64,000 bases of DNA from Cladopsammia gracilis (lineage: Eukaryota; Cnidaria; Anthozoa; Scleractinia; Dendrophylliidae), in assembly GCA_022457155.1 (NCBI GenBank), contig JAJGOT010000310.1, positions 375,001 through 439,000 of the forward strand. Reading direction: 5' to 3'. Position numbers and translations under genes: made by a program. Positions 1 to 10,311 of the stretch are shown in pieces (positions within the stretch are counted from its first letter, which is position 1; each line of letters opens with the position of its first letter). Below the pieces are notes generated by a model. The model saw only the letters and a program-made list of their open reading frames with translations. It was not told where the DNA came from and did no database searches.

Positions 1-1558
1 GTATCCATTCCTTCGTGTTATGCCCAATTCTGGTAGGGTAGCTTTCTTTGTTGTAGCTGCCTGTGTTCTTGCATTCTTCTATTTCTTGGGCAAGTGGAAA
101 ACCATATTTATTTGGGGAGGTAAGTTAAAAATTTATATCAAAAGCTACATTTTACGCATTATGTCAATTATATCGGTAAATCTTAACAGCTTTTTTACGA
201 TGCCCACATCGTGGGCGGCACGGTGGTCTAGTGGTTAGCGCGTCGGACTTTCAACCTGAAGGTCGGTGGTTCGAAGCCTGGTCTCTGCCGTCGTGTTGTT
301 TCCTTAGACAAGAAACTTTACTCCACAATGTCTCTCTCCACCCAGGTGTATAAATGGGTACCGGCGACAAAATGCTGGGGGTAACCCTGCGATGGACTAG
401 CATCCCATCCAGGGGGGGAGTAGCAATATTCCTAGTCGCTTCATGCTATAGAAACCGGGTTTAAGCTCCGGCCGTTATGAGCCTTCTGGCTCGGGTGCGT
501 GACTTTACTCTTTTTTTACTACAGATAGTGATGCCATTTGCTTTTTGCCTGCCACCAGAGCAGGCATCTTTTACACATTCTTATTGTTAATGAGTGCTGA
601 GTTGGACTGCAGATTGGTGTGAATCAAGGAATTGGGAGCCAGGAAAGGAAAAAAAATACTCTCTTTTCTTGCCCTTTGTACCTTCTTTCATTCCAACCCA
701 TCTGTGATGCTTTAAGACACCAAAATGGCAGTCTACTAGCTTTTTTGTAACAAGAATTTTAAGAACTTTTTTCTCTCTAGATCAAACTGGATTGAGTCAG
801 CAGCGAATGTTGATTCAACATTATTTTGTTCTCTGGCTGATGTCTTAACCCAGTGCCAAAAATCAAAATTCAAGAAAAATCCTAAATTTCATTTTGTAAA
901 ATACTGAAAAGCAAATGGTACCATTCAAAAGTACTGCTGAAGAGGTTTCATTTGAATGGTCACACCATAGGATTTCATCAACAGACTCAAAAGTTAGAAC
1001 AAAAGGTACCATTCAAAAGTACTGCTCAGTAGCTTTCATTTGAATGGTCACACCATAGGATTTCATCAACAGACTCAAAAGTTAGAACAAATGGTACCAT
1101 GCAAAAGTACTGCTGAAGAGGTTTCATTTGAATGGTCACACCATAGGATTTCATCCGCAGACTCAAAAGTTAGAACTACACTACATGTCTCCGTACTTGA
1201 CTCTGGGAGTGAAAAGGTTAAAAATGCAGCCATTGAAATAAAATCTACCATACTTAGCCTGTGAACAGGCCTCCTTGTGGGGGTATGACGAAAGTAGATA
1301 GCGGCGAAAGAAAAGTCGGCGAGCGAAGCGAGTCGCGGGAAAACCACCCCCTCCCCGTGCACCGTTTTTTTTTTTTGCCCTATTTCCCACCAGAGAGCCT
1401 GTGGTGCTGTTTTTGTTTGTTTGTGTTTTTGTTTGCCTTTTCTCCTCTTTTTCTTAGCTGATTTTGTTGTGTTTTCAGGTGAACAGCAAGTAAACATTAG
1501 CGCCAAAGGCCGAAAACCCAAAGATGGAGTAAAAAAGAAAGCAAAAAAAGCAGAATAG
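1..1558 (+). CDS. C-terminal two exons of an ER-type membrane protein (5' partial)
   Basis: The window opens inside an exon, read as ..YPFLRVMPNSGRV.., that ends at 119 with a consensus donor (G|gtaagt). The next exon starts at 1479 after a pyrimidine-rich acceptor ending ttttcag and stops at TAG 1556-1558; phase 1 is kept across the 1359-bp intron. The first exon encodes a hydrophobic span of about 20 residues (VAFFVVAACVLAFFYFLG) followed by KWKTIFIW. The last exon encodes a short, very basic tail ending KKKAKKAE. The final four residues, KKAE, fit the KKXX dilysine retrieval signal, so the tail should face the cytosol and the protein should cycle in the ER/early Golgi. The family cannot be named from this fragment. 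The intron holds a SINE and an 88-bp minisatellite. Confidence 0.7.
214..520 (+). mobile_element. tRNA-derived SINE
   Basis: The head is tRNA-like: a Pol III A box (TGGTCTAGTGG) near 224 and a B box (GGTTCGAAGCC) near 270. A non-tRNA body follows (..gggtaccggcgacaaaatgctgg..) and ends near a T-rich run around 511-517. A second, reverse-oriented copy with the same head and body lies at 12951-13234, so this is a dispersed element and not a functional tRNA gene. It sits in an intron in the sense orientation. Confidence 0.75.
915..1190 (+). repeat. 88-bp tandem repeat, three units, with internal hairpin
   Basis: The GGTACC marker recurs at 917, 1005 and 1093, exactly 88 bp apart. Each unit holds a hairpin of ACCATTCAAA and TTTGAATGGT about 20 bases apart. 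Related sequence lies at about 4940-5042, 8773-9150, 16795-16930 (reverse) and 49385-49480. The ORFs overlapping it are repeat-derived. Confidence 0.85.
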
Positions 1559-1639
1559 GATACTCTATTTAGTTAGCTTTTTTATTCATTAATTTCACTT
1601 CTTTTAGAGTTGTTTACACTTAAGTATTGTTAAATCAAA

Positions 1640-1945
1640 ACCAACGTAATTACTATGACCAATCAAAAATAAGGCAGACAATCCAATGACCCAATCAATA
1701 CTTATTGGGATTTTCCATTGAAATTCGGCGCGTGAAAACCCCAGCCAATTAGAATGGCTCGTTGGTTGTATCAGAAATCTCACTCGCTCGCAAAGCCTTG
1801 AACCTTCGATTTTCCGATACGAACCAACTTGTGCGTAAATACCGTTCGCTCGCACTGCCCATGAAGTAATCTATATGTCCCTGGCGCTAAGCGCAGAGGA
1901 AATCATGCAAGCAAGTCATGATTAGTTTTGGTTTTATTTCTGATC
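1640..1945. mobile_element. diverged relative of the 7257-7550 MITE family
   Basis: This region shares the internal signature of the intact copy: a gtaattac.. motif, repeated 'ccaatcaa / ccaatgaacc' CCAAT-like blocks and a terminal 'ttggttttatttctgat'. Terminal inverted repeats are not clear, so it is a degraded copy or relative. No gene is visible from 1559 to 3439. Confidence 0.4.
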
Positions 1946-2404
1946 ACCTACTATGAGCCTTGGATGGGGAATTTGAACATTTTTGGCCTATGATGAAGGG
2001 AATTTCAACAAACCAAATTGTCCGGAGGATATTGAAGGTTCAGTTTGATCGATACACAACTTTTAAGCGTTTGTGTGTTATTACTTGTGCTTGTATGATG
2101 TGTTAGGTTGTTCTAGAGCGATTCCAACGAGTTTTTATCTAGTTTCACACTTGTCCCGATTCCCGTTCAAACCCGTAAATATTTGACGAACAAGGTTTCT
2201 CTCACCTCGACCTTGAGATCCCAGTGCTATTACCTATACTAAAACAAGAGAGATGAAAATAAGGCCTGCGCGCGAATCAAGTTTTATATATACCAAAAGA
2301 AGTCGGCTAATAGTATTCATTTTCCACACAATTTGCAAAAAATAGTCGCTTTTAGCAAGGAGTTGTGAATTTTGGGCACAAAGTTCGGGTGACATGTTCA
2401 CTTA

Positions 2405-2597
2405 GGCCCCGTCCACACGTATCTGGATATTTTTGAATCCGCAACTTTTTTGTTGCGGATTGGCCTTCCATCCACACGTATCCGGCGAATTCGGGCAAAT
2501 ACGATTCAAATACGCTACGTGTGGACGTGAATATTTTCTAATCCGCAACAAAAAAAGTTGCGGATTCAAAAATATCCGGATACGTGTGGACGGGGCC
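2405..2597. mobile_element. 193-bp palindromic MITE, TTA target duplication
   Basis: It starts GGCCCCGTCCACACGTATC and ends with the inverse ..CGTGTGGACGGGGCC, flanked on both sides by TTA (2402-2404 and 2598-2600). Most of the element is palindromic. The 3-bp TTA duplication fits PIF/Harbinger-type insertion; that class assignment is inferred. The same termini bound the 11.4-kb structure at 33374-44765. Confidence 0.85.
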
Positions 2598-2792
2598 TTA
2601 TTGTCTTACGGTCATCAAAGCGACCGTTATGTCTTTTCTATTTTGCAAAGAACCAATAAGCTCTATCCGAGTGATGCGGATTATGAAATAATTACAATAA
2701 TTTGGAAAATGTAAACAGTGCTAGTATTCGTATAAGCCCAGCGGAGCTTTACTTATCGTTCTTATAAAATAATTAAAGTAGAGACTAAACTG

Positions 2793-2908
2793 TAGAATAC
2801 CCGTCCCCTTATTTGCATCTCATTGAATAAGAAAGGATCGTTTTGTTTTCAATATGCTTCGTTCTTTAAAACGTTTAGGGATATGTAAATAAGTGGACGG
2901 GTATTCTA
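2793..2908. mobile_element. short MITE with terminal inverted repeats
   Basis: TAGAATACCCGTCC at 2793 is repeated inverted at 2908, and the next segment (cttatttgcat / atgtaaataag) also pairs. The 116-bp structure would fold on itself. No coding content. Confidence 0.6.
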
Positions 2909-2974
2909 AAATCGCTCCAAAGTAGATTTAACACGTCAACGGTCGCATAGAAATTCGAGATTTCTTTTCCGTTA

Positions 2975-3175
2975 ATAGCTTGTATGTTAGCTTGTATGTT
3001 AGCTTGTGTGTTTTGTTTTCCCAATGTAGATCATGTGATGTTACCCTAGAGAACTGTTTCTTTAATTTTTTTTTTCACGTGTATATATGCAGTAATTTAT
3101 GAAGGACAAAGGAAAAATTCCCTTGAGAACATCGATTGACCTACATTGGGAAAACAGAACATACAAGCTAAAGAG
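2975..3175. repeat. inverted repeat, probable MITE relic
   Basis: TTTTCCCAATGTAG near 3018 pairs with CTACATTGGGAAAA near 3141, and the outer ttagcttgtatgtt pairs with aacatacaagctaa. The left arm carries short tandem copies of tagcttgtatgt. Confidence 0.45.
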
Positions 3176-3439
3176 GTCTATTGTGATGCTTAGCGAAGCG
3201 TGGTCCATGCTAAAGAGTAGACACAGTAATTGATTCACGTAATTAGAAATTTGAATTTCTTTAAGACTATTAAAATTCTTTTGTGCTACAGTGATGAAAT
3301 CAGCCAGCCAAGGCTGCCAAGCTTGAGTCAAAATTGATCAACGTTTCATAAAACCCCGTCGCTTGTTTCATGGCTATCACGCGTGAAAATTCACGGAACT
3401 GAAAGCGACGGAGTTTTTTTCTGATGCCTTACCATCCTC

Positions 3440-4657
3440 ATGTTCGCAATATGCATCAGCTCCGCCGTAATGACTGGAATATTGTCGTTGTTCGCGATGG
3501 TAGCAAATGGTGTTTTGATTTACGTCATGTACAGGGATCCTTTGAACTGTTTTCGCAAGCCGATCACGGTTTTGATTGCTGCACTGGCTGTGAACGATTT
3601 TTTAACGGGCACAGTGATCAGTACCTTGCATATTTTGAACGAAATTTCCTGCGACTCTAACGCACGAAGCCCGCCAATAAAGGGTACATTTGAGAGTATT
3701 ATCGGGATGTTCGCGTTCAACAACACCACTTTGCTGGTTATGGGGCTATCTGGGGAGCGACTTATCGCCGTGGCGACACCGTTCTACTACCGCGCCAAGG
3801 CAAGCAGTCGTAAAACTCTAGCGTGCGTGGTCTGCATTGTGTTATATTCCTTCATGTTTTGCCTCCTTCAAGTGAGCGGTATTCCGATGGGAATTTATTA
3901 CACGCTGCAACTTCATCTGAATATGACTTTTCCACTGGTGGCTGTGCTGGTTTTTAACTTTGTTCTTTTGCGCGTTCTGCGCCAATACAGATCAAGACGC
4001 CGTGCGTGTTCCATGGCGTCGGACGGCAGTGACAGAAGTTTATCCGCCAACGAGAACAGGTTTGATATTGAAAAACAGTTCGCGTTTACGGCTATTCTAA
4101 TAGTTCTCTTTCTTGTTTTGTCCCATGCGCCATATTACTTAATGACTCTAATTGAAGTCCACTGTTCTCATTGTGTAAATGGCAACTGGTTCGTCCCGTG
4201 TCGACGAATTTCTCTTCCTTTTCTCTTTATAAACTCGGCCTGTAATCCGTTCACCTATACATTTCGCATCCGTCAATGTCGTCGATCTTTGAAAGTCGTC
4301 TTTTTCAAATGGCAAGAAACTGTAGACTTTTCTTTGAGATGTTCGCAAACTGTAAATCCGGAACGAAACGCAATCGTACTTCGAAAGATTACCAGGAGGT
4401 GTTCCACTTCTGGTGAATTTGTCGAGGAGTTTCGAGAGAAAAACGTGACTGATTATTTCGGTTTGGGGATTGATAATCTGGCCCAAGATGATACTCAATG
4501 CGAAGTATTTGAGACAGTAGTCGAGGAAACAAAGCAACAACTGGAAAATGGAGAAACGTTAAGAAGTGATAACATGCCAGATGATATTGGAACAGAGCCT
4601 TGTGAACAGACTCAAGAAGATCCGGATGAAGACCTTGTGTATGACACAAAGTTGTAA
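3440..4657 (+). CDS. rhodopsin-like (class A) G protein-coupled receptor
   Basis: Single-exon ORF of 405 residues with seven hydrophobic spans. Family anchors are visible: N23 in TM1 (VANGVL), D53 in TM2 (LAVNDF), GERLIAVATP at 105-114 at the end of TM3, P231 in TM6 (LSHAPYY) and NPFTY at 269-273 in TM7. It departs from the family in several ways. The DRY arginine is kept but the Asp is Glu (GER), TM4 lacks its usual Trp, TM6 lacks the CWxP Trp, and the extracellular N-terminus is almost absent. A stop lies only six codons upstream, so either the start is right or an upstream exon supplies the N-terminus. The cytoplasmic tail of about 125 residues is long and acidic toward its end. The ligand cannot be predicted. 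Single-exon receptors of this kind are common in cnidarian expansions. Confidence 0.85.
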   Translation: MFAICISSAVMTGILSLFAMVANGVLIYVMYRDPLNCFRKPITVLIAALAVNDFLTGTVISTLHILNEISCDSNARSPPIKGTFESIIGMFAFNNTTLLVMGLSGERLIAVATPFYYRAKASSRKTLACVVCIVLYSFMFCLLQVSGIPMGIYYTLQLHLNMTFPLVAVLVFNFVLLRVLRQYRSRRRACSMASDGSDRSLSANENRFDIEKQFAFTAILIVLFLVLSHAPYYLMTLIEVHCSHCVNGNWFVPCRRISLPFLFINSACNPFTYTFRIRQCRRSLKVVFFKWQETVDFSLRCSQTVNPERNAIVLRKITRRCSTSGEFVEEFREKNVTDYFGLGIDNLAQDDTQCEVFETVVEETKQQLENGETLRSDNMPDDIGTEPCEQTQEDPDEDLVYDTKL

Positions 4658-4754
4658 TACCTACTGCAACTGCATTAAACCTAAAACCAAAATCAAAATT
4701 ATTCCTGATGAAAAATCCCAAACTTCATTATGTAAAATTTCGACTGTAATCCCG

Positions 4755-5042
4755 GAGGGGGGGGGGGGGGCTTTACAAATTTTTGGGTGGGGGTGTGCCG
4801 CTGGGACTCTGAGACCCTTAACCTATACTAGACTATTTTAGCTGCATTTTGCAACCCTATTCTAGACTAAACACCGAAAAACCCTACCCTTTCCTAGACC
4901 TATATTCCGCCGTACCGATTTTTAAATGTCATTTGCCAGTAAACCTTGTACAGCATAATAAACAGTACCACTGGACAGTACTGCTCAATAGTTTTTGCTT
5001 CAATGGTCACACTTTAGACTTGGTTTCATGCACAGACTTCAT
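4755..5042 (+). mobile_element. truncated copy of the 7654-8106 element plus hairpin-repeat fragment
   Basis: A G-run and the following text (tttttgggtgggggtgtgcc..) match the start of the complete element at 7654 for about 150 bp and then stop. From about 4945 the sequence becomes the dispersed hairpin-repeat family (cttgtacagcataataaacagt..) also seen at 8773-9150. No gene is seen from 4658 to 6199. Confidence 0.65.
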
Positions 5043-5577
5043 ATAAAATTATGTTAGACCTTGGATGTGACGATGTTTGTTTTGCTTTATTTTCTTTGAT
5101 AACTAATGATCGGGCGAGAGATCGATATATATTTCCGCCCCAAGATGATTATTTCCCATCCCAATATTGGTGACTAATATAAACAAGAAACGAATTAGTA
5201 TTCGTCTGAGACAGACAGTTCGTCTAGATAAAAATTCGCTGTAAAGGACGAATTATGGAGCAGAATTTGTCTTCGGCAGGAACCGATTCTTCGGCTTATT
5301 CAATCTGTATTCGTCTGTAAGCAAGTCTTGAATACGAGCTGAAAGACAGATAGTACACTGTAGAAACGGAAAACTGATCCTTACGGCAAGGAGAAGGGAT
5401 TCAGACAGAAGTGAAATAAAAAAAAACCCAAACAGTTGAATATATTTGCCCGATATTTCGATTTGCATAACAAACCTTCTACGGGAGCTAGAAGACAAAA
5501 ATGAATACATATATAAAAGGACCGTTACATACGGATATTTCGTTTCTAAACTTATTATATCCAGACGGAAAACGGTT

Positions 5578-5648
5578 AATCTCGTACCCAGATCTCACAC
5601 GTACTTGTACTGTACTGATTGATCGTGGGAGATCCGGGTACGAGATTA
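5578..5648. repeat. small inverted repeat
   Basis: TAATCTCGTACCCAGATCTC pairs with GAGATCCGGGTACGAGATTA about 30 bases later. A diverged relative lies at 11232-11323 (cccagttctcac / gtgagaaatctggg), so it is a dispersed hairpin element and not a local regulatory stem. Confidence 0.55.
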
Positions 5649-6199
5649 GTTGAATTTTAAGTCACTGAATACGTCTACAATTTATACTTAGACGAATTTT
5701 TGTCAAACGGGCAATTCATCTTGATGGTAATTCGTCTTTAGTATAAATTCAAGGCCATTTATGTGGAAGACGCATTTAGTTGTATAAAAGAGCAGTAATA
5801 TAAGTCAATAACATACTTGTGTGGTAACCAATCGGAGAACAGATTGAATCTATTGCTTTTTCCAGTAAAATGTCCTATGTATAACTTTCGGCGGAAAGAA
5901 CATCTAAGGCTTTTTTATCACTGCTCTTTTGACCGATTTGCTCAGTGGATATAGGTTTTATTGTAAATCCAGTTGCCCTTAGCTTCAACCGGCGATTGTC
6001 TTGACACGGGTACCCGGTAAAATTGGTGGCATATTGTTGCGCGCGTAAAATCTAACCACTGCGCACGCGCGTTGGCCCCATTCGTTATCTTAACAATCAA
6101 TAGAGCGATAAATGAATGTAAAACAATTTTCTCGTGGTAAGGTTTTTCAAGCCTCAAATCGCAACTGTAGGGGTTAACTGAACGAGGCTATGGAGGCTT

Positions 6200-9100
6200 A
6201 TGGCACTTAACCTTACGACGGATACAAAGCGATTGATTTGCCTAGCGACCTTGTTAGGGATTTATCTTCTGTCCGGCGCCGTAGTGTTTCAAGTTCTTGA
6301 AAACGAGAATGACAAGTTTGAAATACAGCAGTTGAATTCTATGAAAAAGTTCTTTTTAGAAAAGCATAACATGACACCAGAAGATTTTGACTTTTTGGTA
6401 GAGAAGGTTGAAAGTGCCGTGAAGCACCGCTGTGGGGGTGATCCGGACAAGTGGTGTACCTCGAGGTGGACATATTACGCTTCAGTGTATTTTACATGGA
6501 GTGTTGTTACGACTGTAGGTAAGTCAGCGCTTTCGGAATCAAATTTGGTTTTTTTCCGCGCTTGAAATTCGATAACTCGAACAGTAAGGGGGCATACAGA
6601 AAAAAAAATTATCCGTAACAGGAGATGGTTGCTTACGGAAATGATTCTGGTAAGAGGAGAATTTAAACGGGGTCTTATCAAGGCGGCCGTGGGTAAAGCT
6701 GTCCGCTTACGCAAGTGTCCGCTCAGAGAGCTTTGACTCATTCGTGTTAACTAGCCTAAAAAATGAAGAAGAAAAAATTTGCTTTTGTTTAAAGTAGTGG
6801 GTAACAAGTTGTTTTTAAGACCAAACTTGGCGATAAAATGGCGCAGACTAAACATTAAAATGTTTGATTTGACTAATATTATTCAGTTATTTATTGAATT
6901 TTCGCTGAAAAGCTAGCAGCATTTCTTAGCTTTTTCTTGGTATAATTTTGTATGTTGTTATGTTTGAAACAAGAGACAGCGTTGTGACTTAATGTAACAG
7001 ACAATTAGTAAATTTGTCAGTTTTACTTTACTAGTTTTGTTTCTTACAAAACCGTCGTGTTTGCTTCAATTCTGAACGCCAACGATGTGGATTAACAGCG
7101 CTAATTAGAATTTTCAGGGGGAGATAAAATACTTAATTCGCGTTCATTGTGGGTTCTGTCGAGAATACAAATACGATGAAAATGAAAGGTCATTGGGTCG
7201 GTTAACGATGTCCCCCAAGTGACCGTAGTTTAAGACAATTAACGGGACCCGGCTCCACATAGAGCAGTTTTCAATTGAGTGTCGAAAGTAATTACACAAT
7301 TGCTTTGGTTTTGCATTGCTACGCTTTGTGATTGGCTATAAAAAATCTCGCGCCATTTTCTCAACCAATCAGAAGTAAAACCAAAACCAATCGTGACTTG
7401 CTCGCACGCGTTTTCCCGCGCTTGGCGCCGCCGACATGTAATTGCTTCGAGCTCTGATTGGCTCATTTGATTGTTTACGACTGCTGTGATTGGTCAGAGT
7501 AATTACTTTGGCTTTGGTTTTACGACACTCAATTGAAAACTGCTCTATGTGTATTAGTGGGTAATTGTAAGCACATACATGTTTTTCTAGTCTATGCTAT
7601 ATGTCTTTTAGACATTGTTTATAGTAAATAACGTTTAAATGTCAGGGTTGGCCCCCCCCGGGGGGGATACTCTGTAAATTTTTGGGTGGGGGTGTGCCGC
7701 TGGGACTCTGAGACCCTTAACCTATACTAGACCATTTTAGCTGCATTATGCAACCCTATTCTAGACTAAACACCGAAAAATCCTACCCTAACCTAGACCT
7801 ATTCCAGACTCGCTATTTTCTAGAAACTCGTTCACTATCACAGTTGTTAATTACAGGGGTCAGTAAAAATTCCTTACTGTCCGCCGTACCGATTTTCAAA
7901 TGCCATTTATCAGTTAACCTTGTCTAGACTAAATTTCTTCTCGCAACTGATCAGTTTCGCGGAAAATGATACCCTATTCTAGACCAAACATCTCTGATAA
8001 CTATACCCTATCCCAGACTAAACTGCCTGAAAACCATACCCTTCACAGCGGCACATACCTATATAGCTCATATATGGGAGTACCCCCCCCCCCCGGGGGG
8101 GGGGGGGGTTGGCCAGATTGAAATTGGCTTAGACCGCGGTTTTTTTTAACGTCATCGCCTCTGCGCGTTTCAACTTCAGGTGACGAAAAATTAGCAAATT
8201 TGTTGAATTTTAAGAATAATCCATTGTTTTCTCTCGACTAAACAAGGACATGAAACAAAAATAACTGAATCTTTCTTGTTTCTACTTCAAACCCAATCCT
8301 CTCTCGCTTCTTTCTCAGGCTATGGTCACTTGGCTCCCAGCACGGTTGGCGGTCGCGTGTTCTGTATGGTTTTCGCCTTATTTGGAATTCCTCTAAACCT
8401 CATGGTATTGCGTCACATTGGAGACCGAGTCAATCAAGCGATAAGTTACATTCATTATTTAATTGAAACAAAAGTTCTCAAGCGGGAACCTGAAATAGTG
8501 ACAACCAAAACACTTATGTGGACATTGTTAGTTCTAATTTTGATGCTTTTCGTGGGAGCGCTTCTTTATTTGCGTGAAGAACAGTGGAACTTTCTAGAAG
8601 GAGTGTATTTCTGTTTTATAACTTTCTCGACCATTGGATTTGGAGACCTGGTGCCCAATGGAGGTAAGGAGGATAGACTGTAGAGAAAATAAATGGAATG
8701 CCATGGCAGACGGTGGGGGGGGGGGGGGGGGGGGGAGGGATCTTGGGGGGGCTGCGAAATTGGCCAAGAACAGCACCACAGGAAAGGACTGCTCAATAGC
8801 TTTCATTGGAATGGTTACACTTATGGATTTTATCTACAGAAGCAAAAGTTAGAATCACCTTGTACAGCATAATAAACAGTACCACAGGAAAGTACTGCTC
8901 AATAGCTTTCATTTGAATGGTTACACTTTAGGATTTTATCCACAGACGCAAAAGTTACAACCACCTTGTACAGCATAATAAATAGTACCACAGGCAAGTA
9001 CTGCTCAATAGCTTTCATTTGAATAGTTACACTGTAGAATTTCATCAACAGACTCAAAAGTGACTGAGGCTTGTACAGCATAGTAAACAGTACCACTGAA

Positions 9101-9361
9101 AGTACTGCTCAATACGTTTTGCTTGGATTTCATTCACAGACTCAATCTGTTAGACTGCTATCATCGTTATCCATGATAGCTATAATTGAGGACCTTCAAC
9201 CTTTCAACTGAACATCAATCGATAAAATGTAAATTAAAAAGAAGTTAAGAATTTACTAATTTACATTATTCTTTTGTATGTGTTTACTTTTAATTTGTCT
9301 TGAGGGCCACGAGTTTATCAGTGTTTTATACTGTCAAGTGTTACCTCGATAAATAAAGTTG

Positions 9362-9417
<56 letters not shown>

Positions 9418-9858
9418 TAAACTAATTGTTGCCACCTCCTCCGTTTTTTTCTTTCAGGCCAAGCTCCTTCTGATGCTGTAGGTATATTCATGGAACTGTT
9501 GAGAGCTGCAGTCGTTTTATTAGGTGTCTCTATGTTCTTTTCCATTATTACATCCGTATTAACCGCATCCGAAGAACTCAGAGTTAATTTCCCTTCCGAC
9601 AAATACCTCGACACCGACGATGAAGGTTCAGCGGATTCCTCTGGAAGCACGCGCAATGAAGGACAGGTAAAAATTGAAGGCCCGGATGCAAGGATAAATG
9701 TTCAAGAAATTGAGCATGTAAGTGTTGATGCAGTCGGCGAGCCAAGCGATGAGGACAAATCAAGCACCTCAAAGAAACAAGCATATGACAGTGGAGAAGG
9801 CTCCAATGAACTATTACAAAACAGAGACGTCAGCCAAACGTCTGGGTCTAGCGATTAA
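6200..9858 (+). CDS. two-pore-domain potassium (K2P) channel
   Basis: Three exons: 6200-6518, 8319-8663 and 9458-9858. Both introns are phase 1 with consensus borders, giving 354 residues. K2P subunits pair to form leak K+ channels at the plasma membrane. M1 is at about 12-32, followed by the extracellular cap with an N-glycosylation sequon (HNMT) and cysteines. The first filter, TVGYG (105-109), is split by intron 1. M2 is near 117-137, M3 near 161-181, the second filter TIGFGD is at 211-216, and M4 is near 230-252. One GYG and one GFG filter is the classic K2P pattern. The C-terminal tail of about 100 residues is acidic and Ser-rich. An ATG at 6190 is out of frame. The introns hold a MITE, an 8-bp-TSD element and a minisatellite. 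Subfamily not assigned. Confidence 0.92.
7257..7550. mobile_element. intact MITE with terminal repeats of about 28 bp
   Basis: Left end ACATAGAGCAGTTTTCAATT.. and its inverse ..AATTGAAAACTGCTCTATGT bound 294 bp. The interior is rich in ATTGG/CCAAT motifs and has its own inverted order (ttggttttgc.. / ..ggctttggtttt). Related copies or fragments lie at 1640, 12120, 15320 and 28014. It lies inside intron 1 of the K2P gene. Confidence 0.8.
7654..8106. mobile_element. non-autonomous element with C/G-run termini and 8-bp duplication
   Basis: GGTTGGCC occurs at 7646-7653 and again at 8107-8114, immediately outside runs of C/G that end the element. The interior repeats short phrases such as 'ccctattctagac(t/c)aaac'. 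The 8-bp duplication suggests hAT-like insertion (inference). It sits in intron 1 of the K2P gene. Confidence 0.65.
8712..8741 (+). repeat. poly-G tract
   Basis: A near-continuous run of G, prone to length variation and assembly error, just inside intron 2 of the K2P gene. Confidence 0.9.
8773..9150 (+). repeat. tandem repeat of about 105 bp, about 3.5 units
   Basis: The phrase tgtacagcat recurs at 8861, 8968 and 9072. Each unit includes 'agtactgctcaatagctttcatttgaatggt', the hairpin segment also present at 915-1190. It lies in intron 2 of the K2P gene. Confidence 0.8.
9361..9416 (+). repeat. (ATT)n microsatellite
   Basis: About 18 uninterrupted ATT units, ending some 40 bp upstream of the acceptor of K2P exon 3, so length changes could affect the branch-point region. 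Confidence 0.95.
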
Positions 9859-10311
9859 ATTCATCCGGAGATCGGTGGGAGTAGTCATGGGTGATATAGA
9901 CAGGGTATAAGTTTCACAATTTAGATTCAAGAGGGGGGCCGGACGAAGTGCGGGAGGGTGGGGTGAAGGACTTGACAGAAACTTTCATATAAAACCCGAA
10001 AAGTACCGAAAACTTGCTTTGTGGGCGTGACCCAAATATTTTTTCATCGTAAAAAGTTCAAAAACCAAAACCATAACCGACAGTTTCATTTGCGATAAGG
10101 TCGATTGTATTGCAAACATTGTTTTGCAAGGCTTTAGAAAGGGCTTTCATAATAAAATGTCTACGTTTTCTATTTTTTGCCAGCCGAAATTAACAATATT
10201 GCAGATATTTTGAAAATGATATCACCCTAAACGCGTTACTAACTTATAAGGTTCGCCGAGCATTACACTGAGTCACTTTTATGTAAGTTTTCACTGGAGA
10301 GACAGTAAAGG

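Noticed and set aside
224..290. A functional tRNA gene
   Set aside because: A and B boxes are present, but the sequence continues into a shared SINE body and recurs at 12951-13234.
8566..8806. Proline-rich - strand ORFs
   Set aside because: Translation of the poly-G tract and K2P exon 2 antisense.
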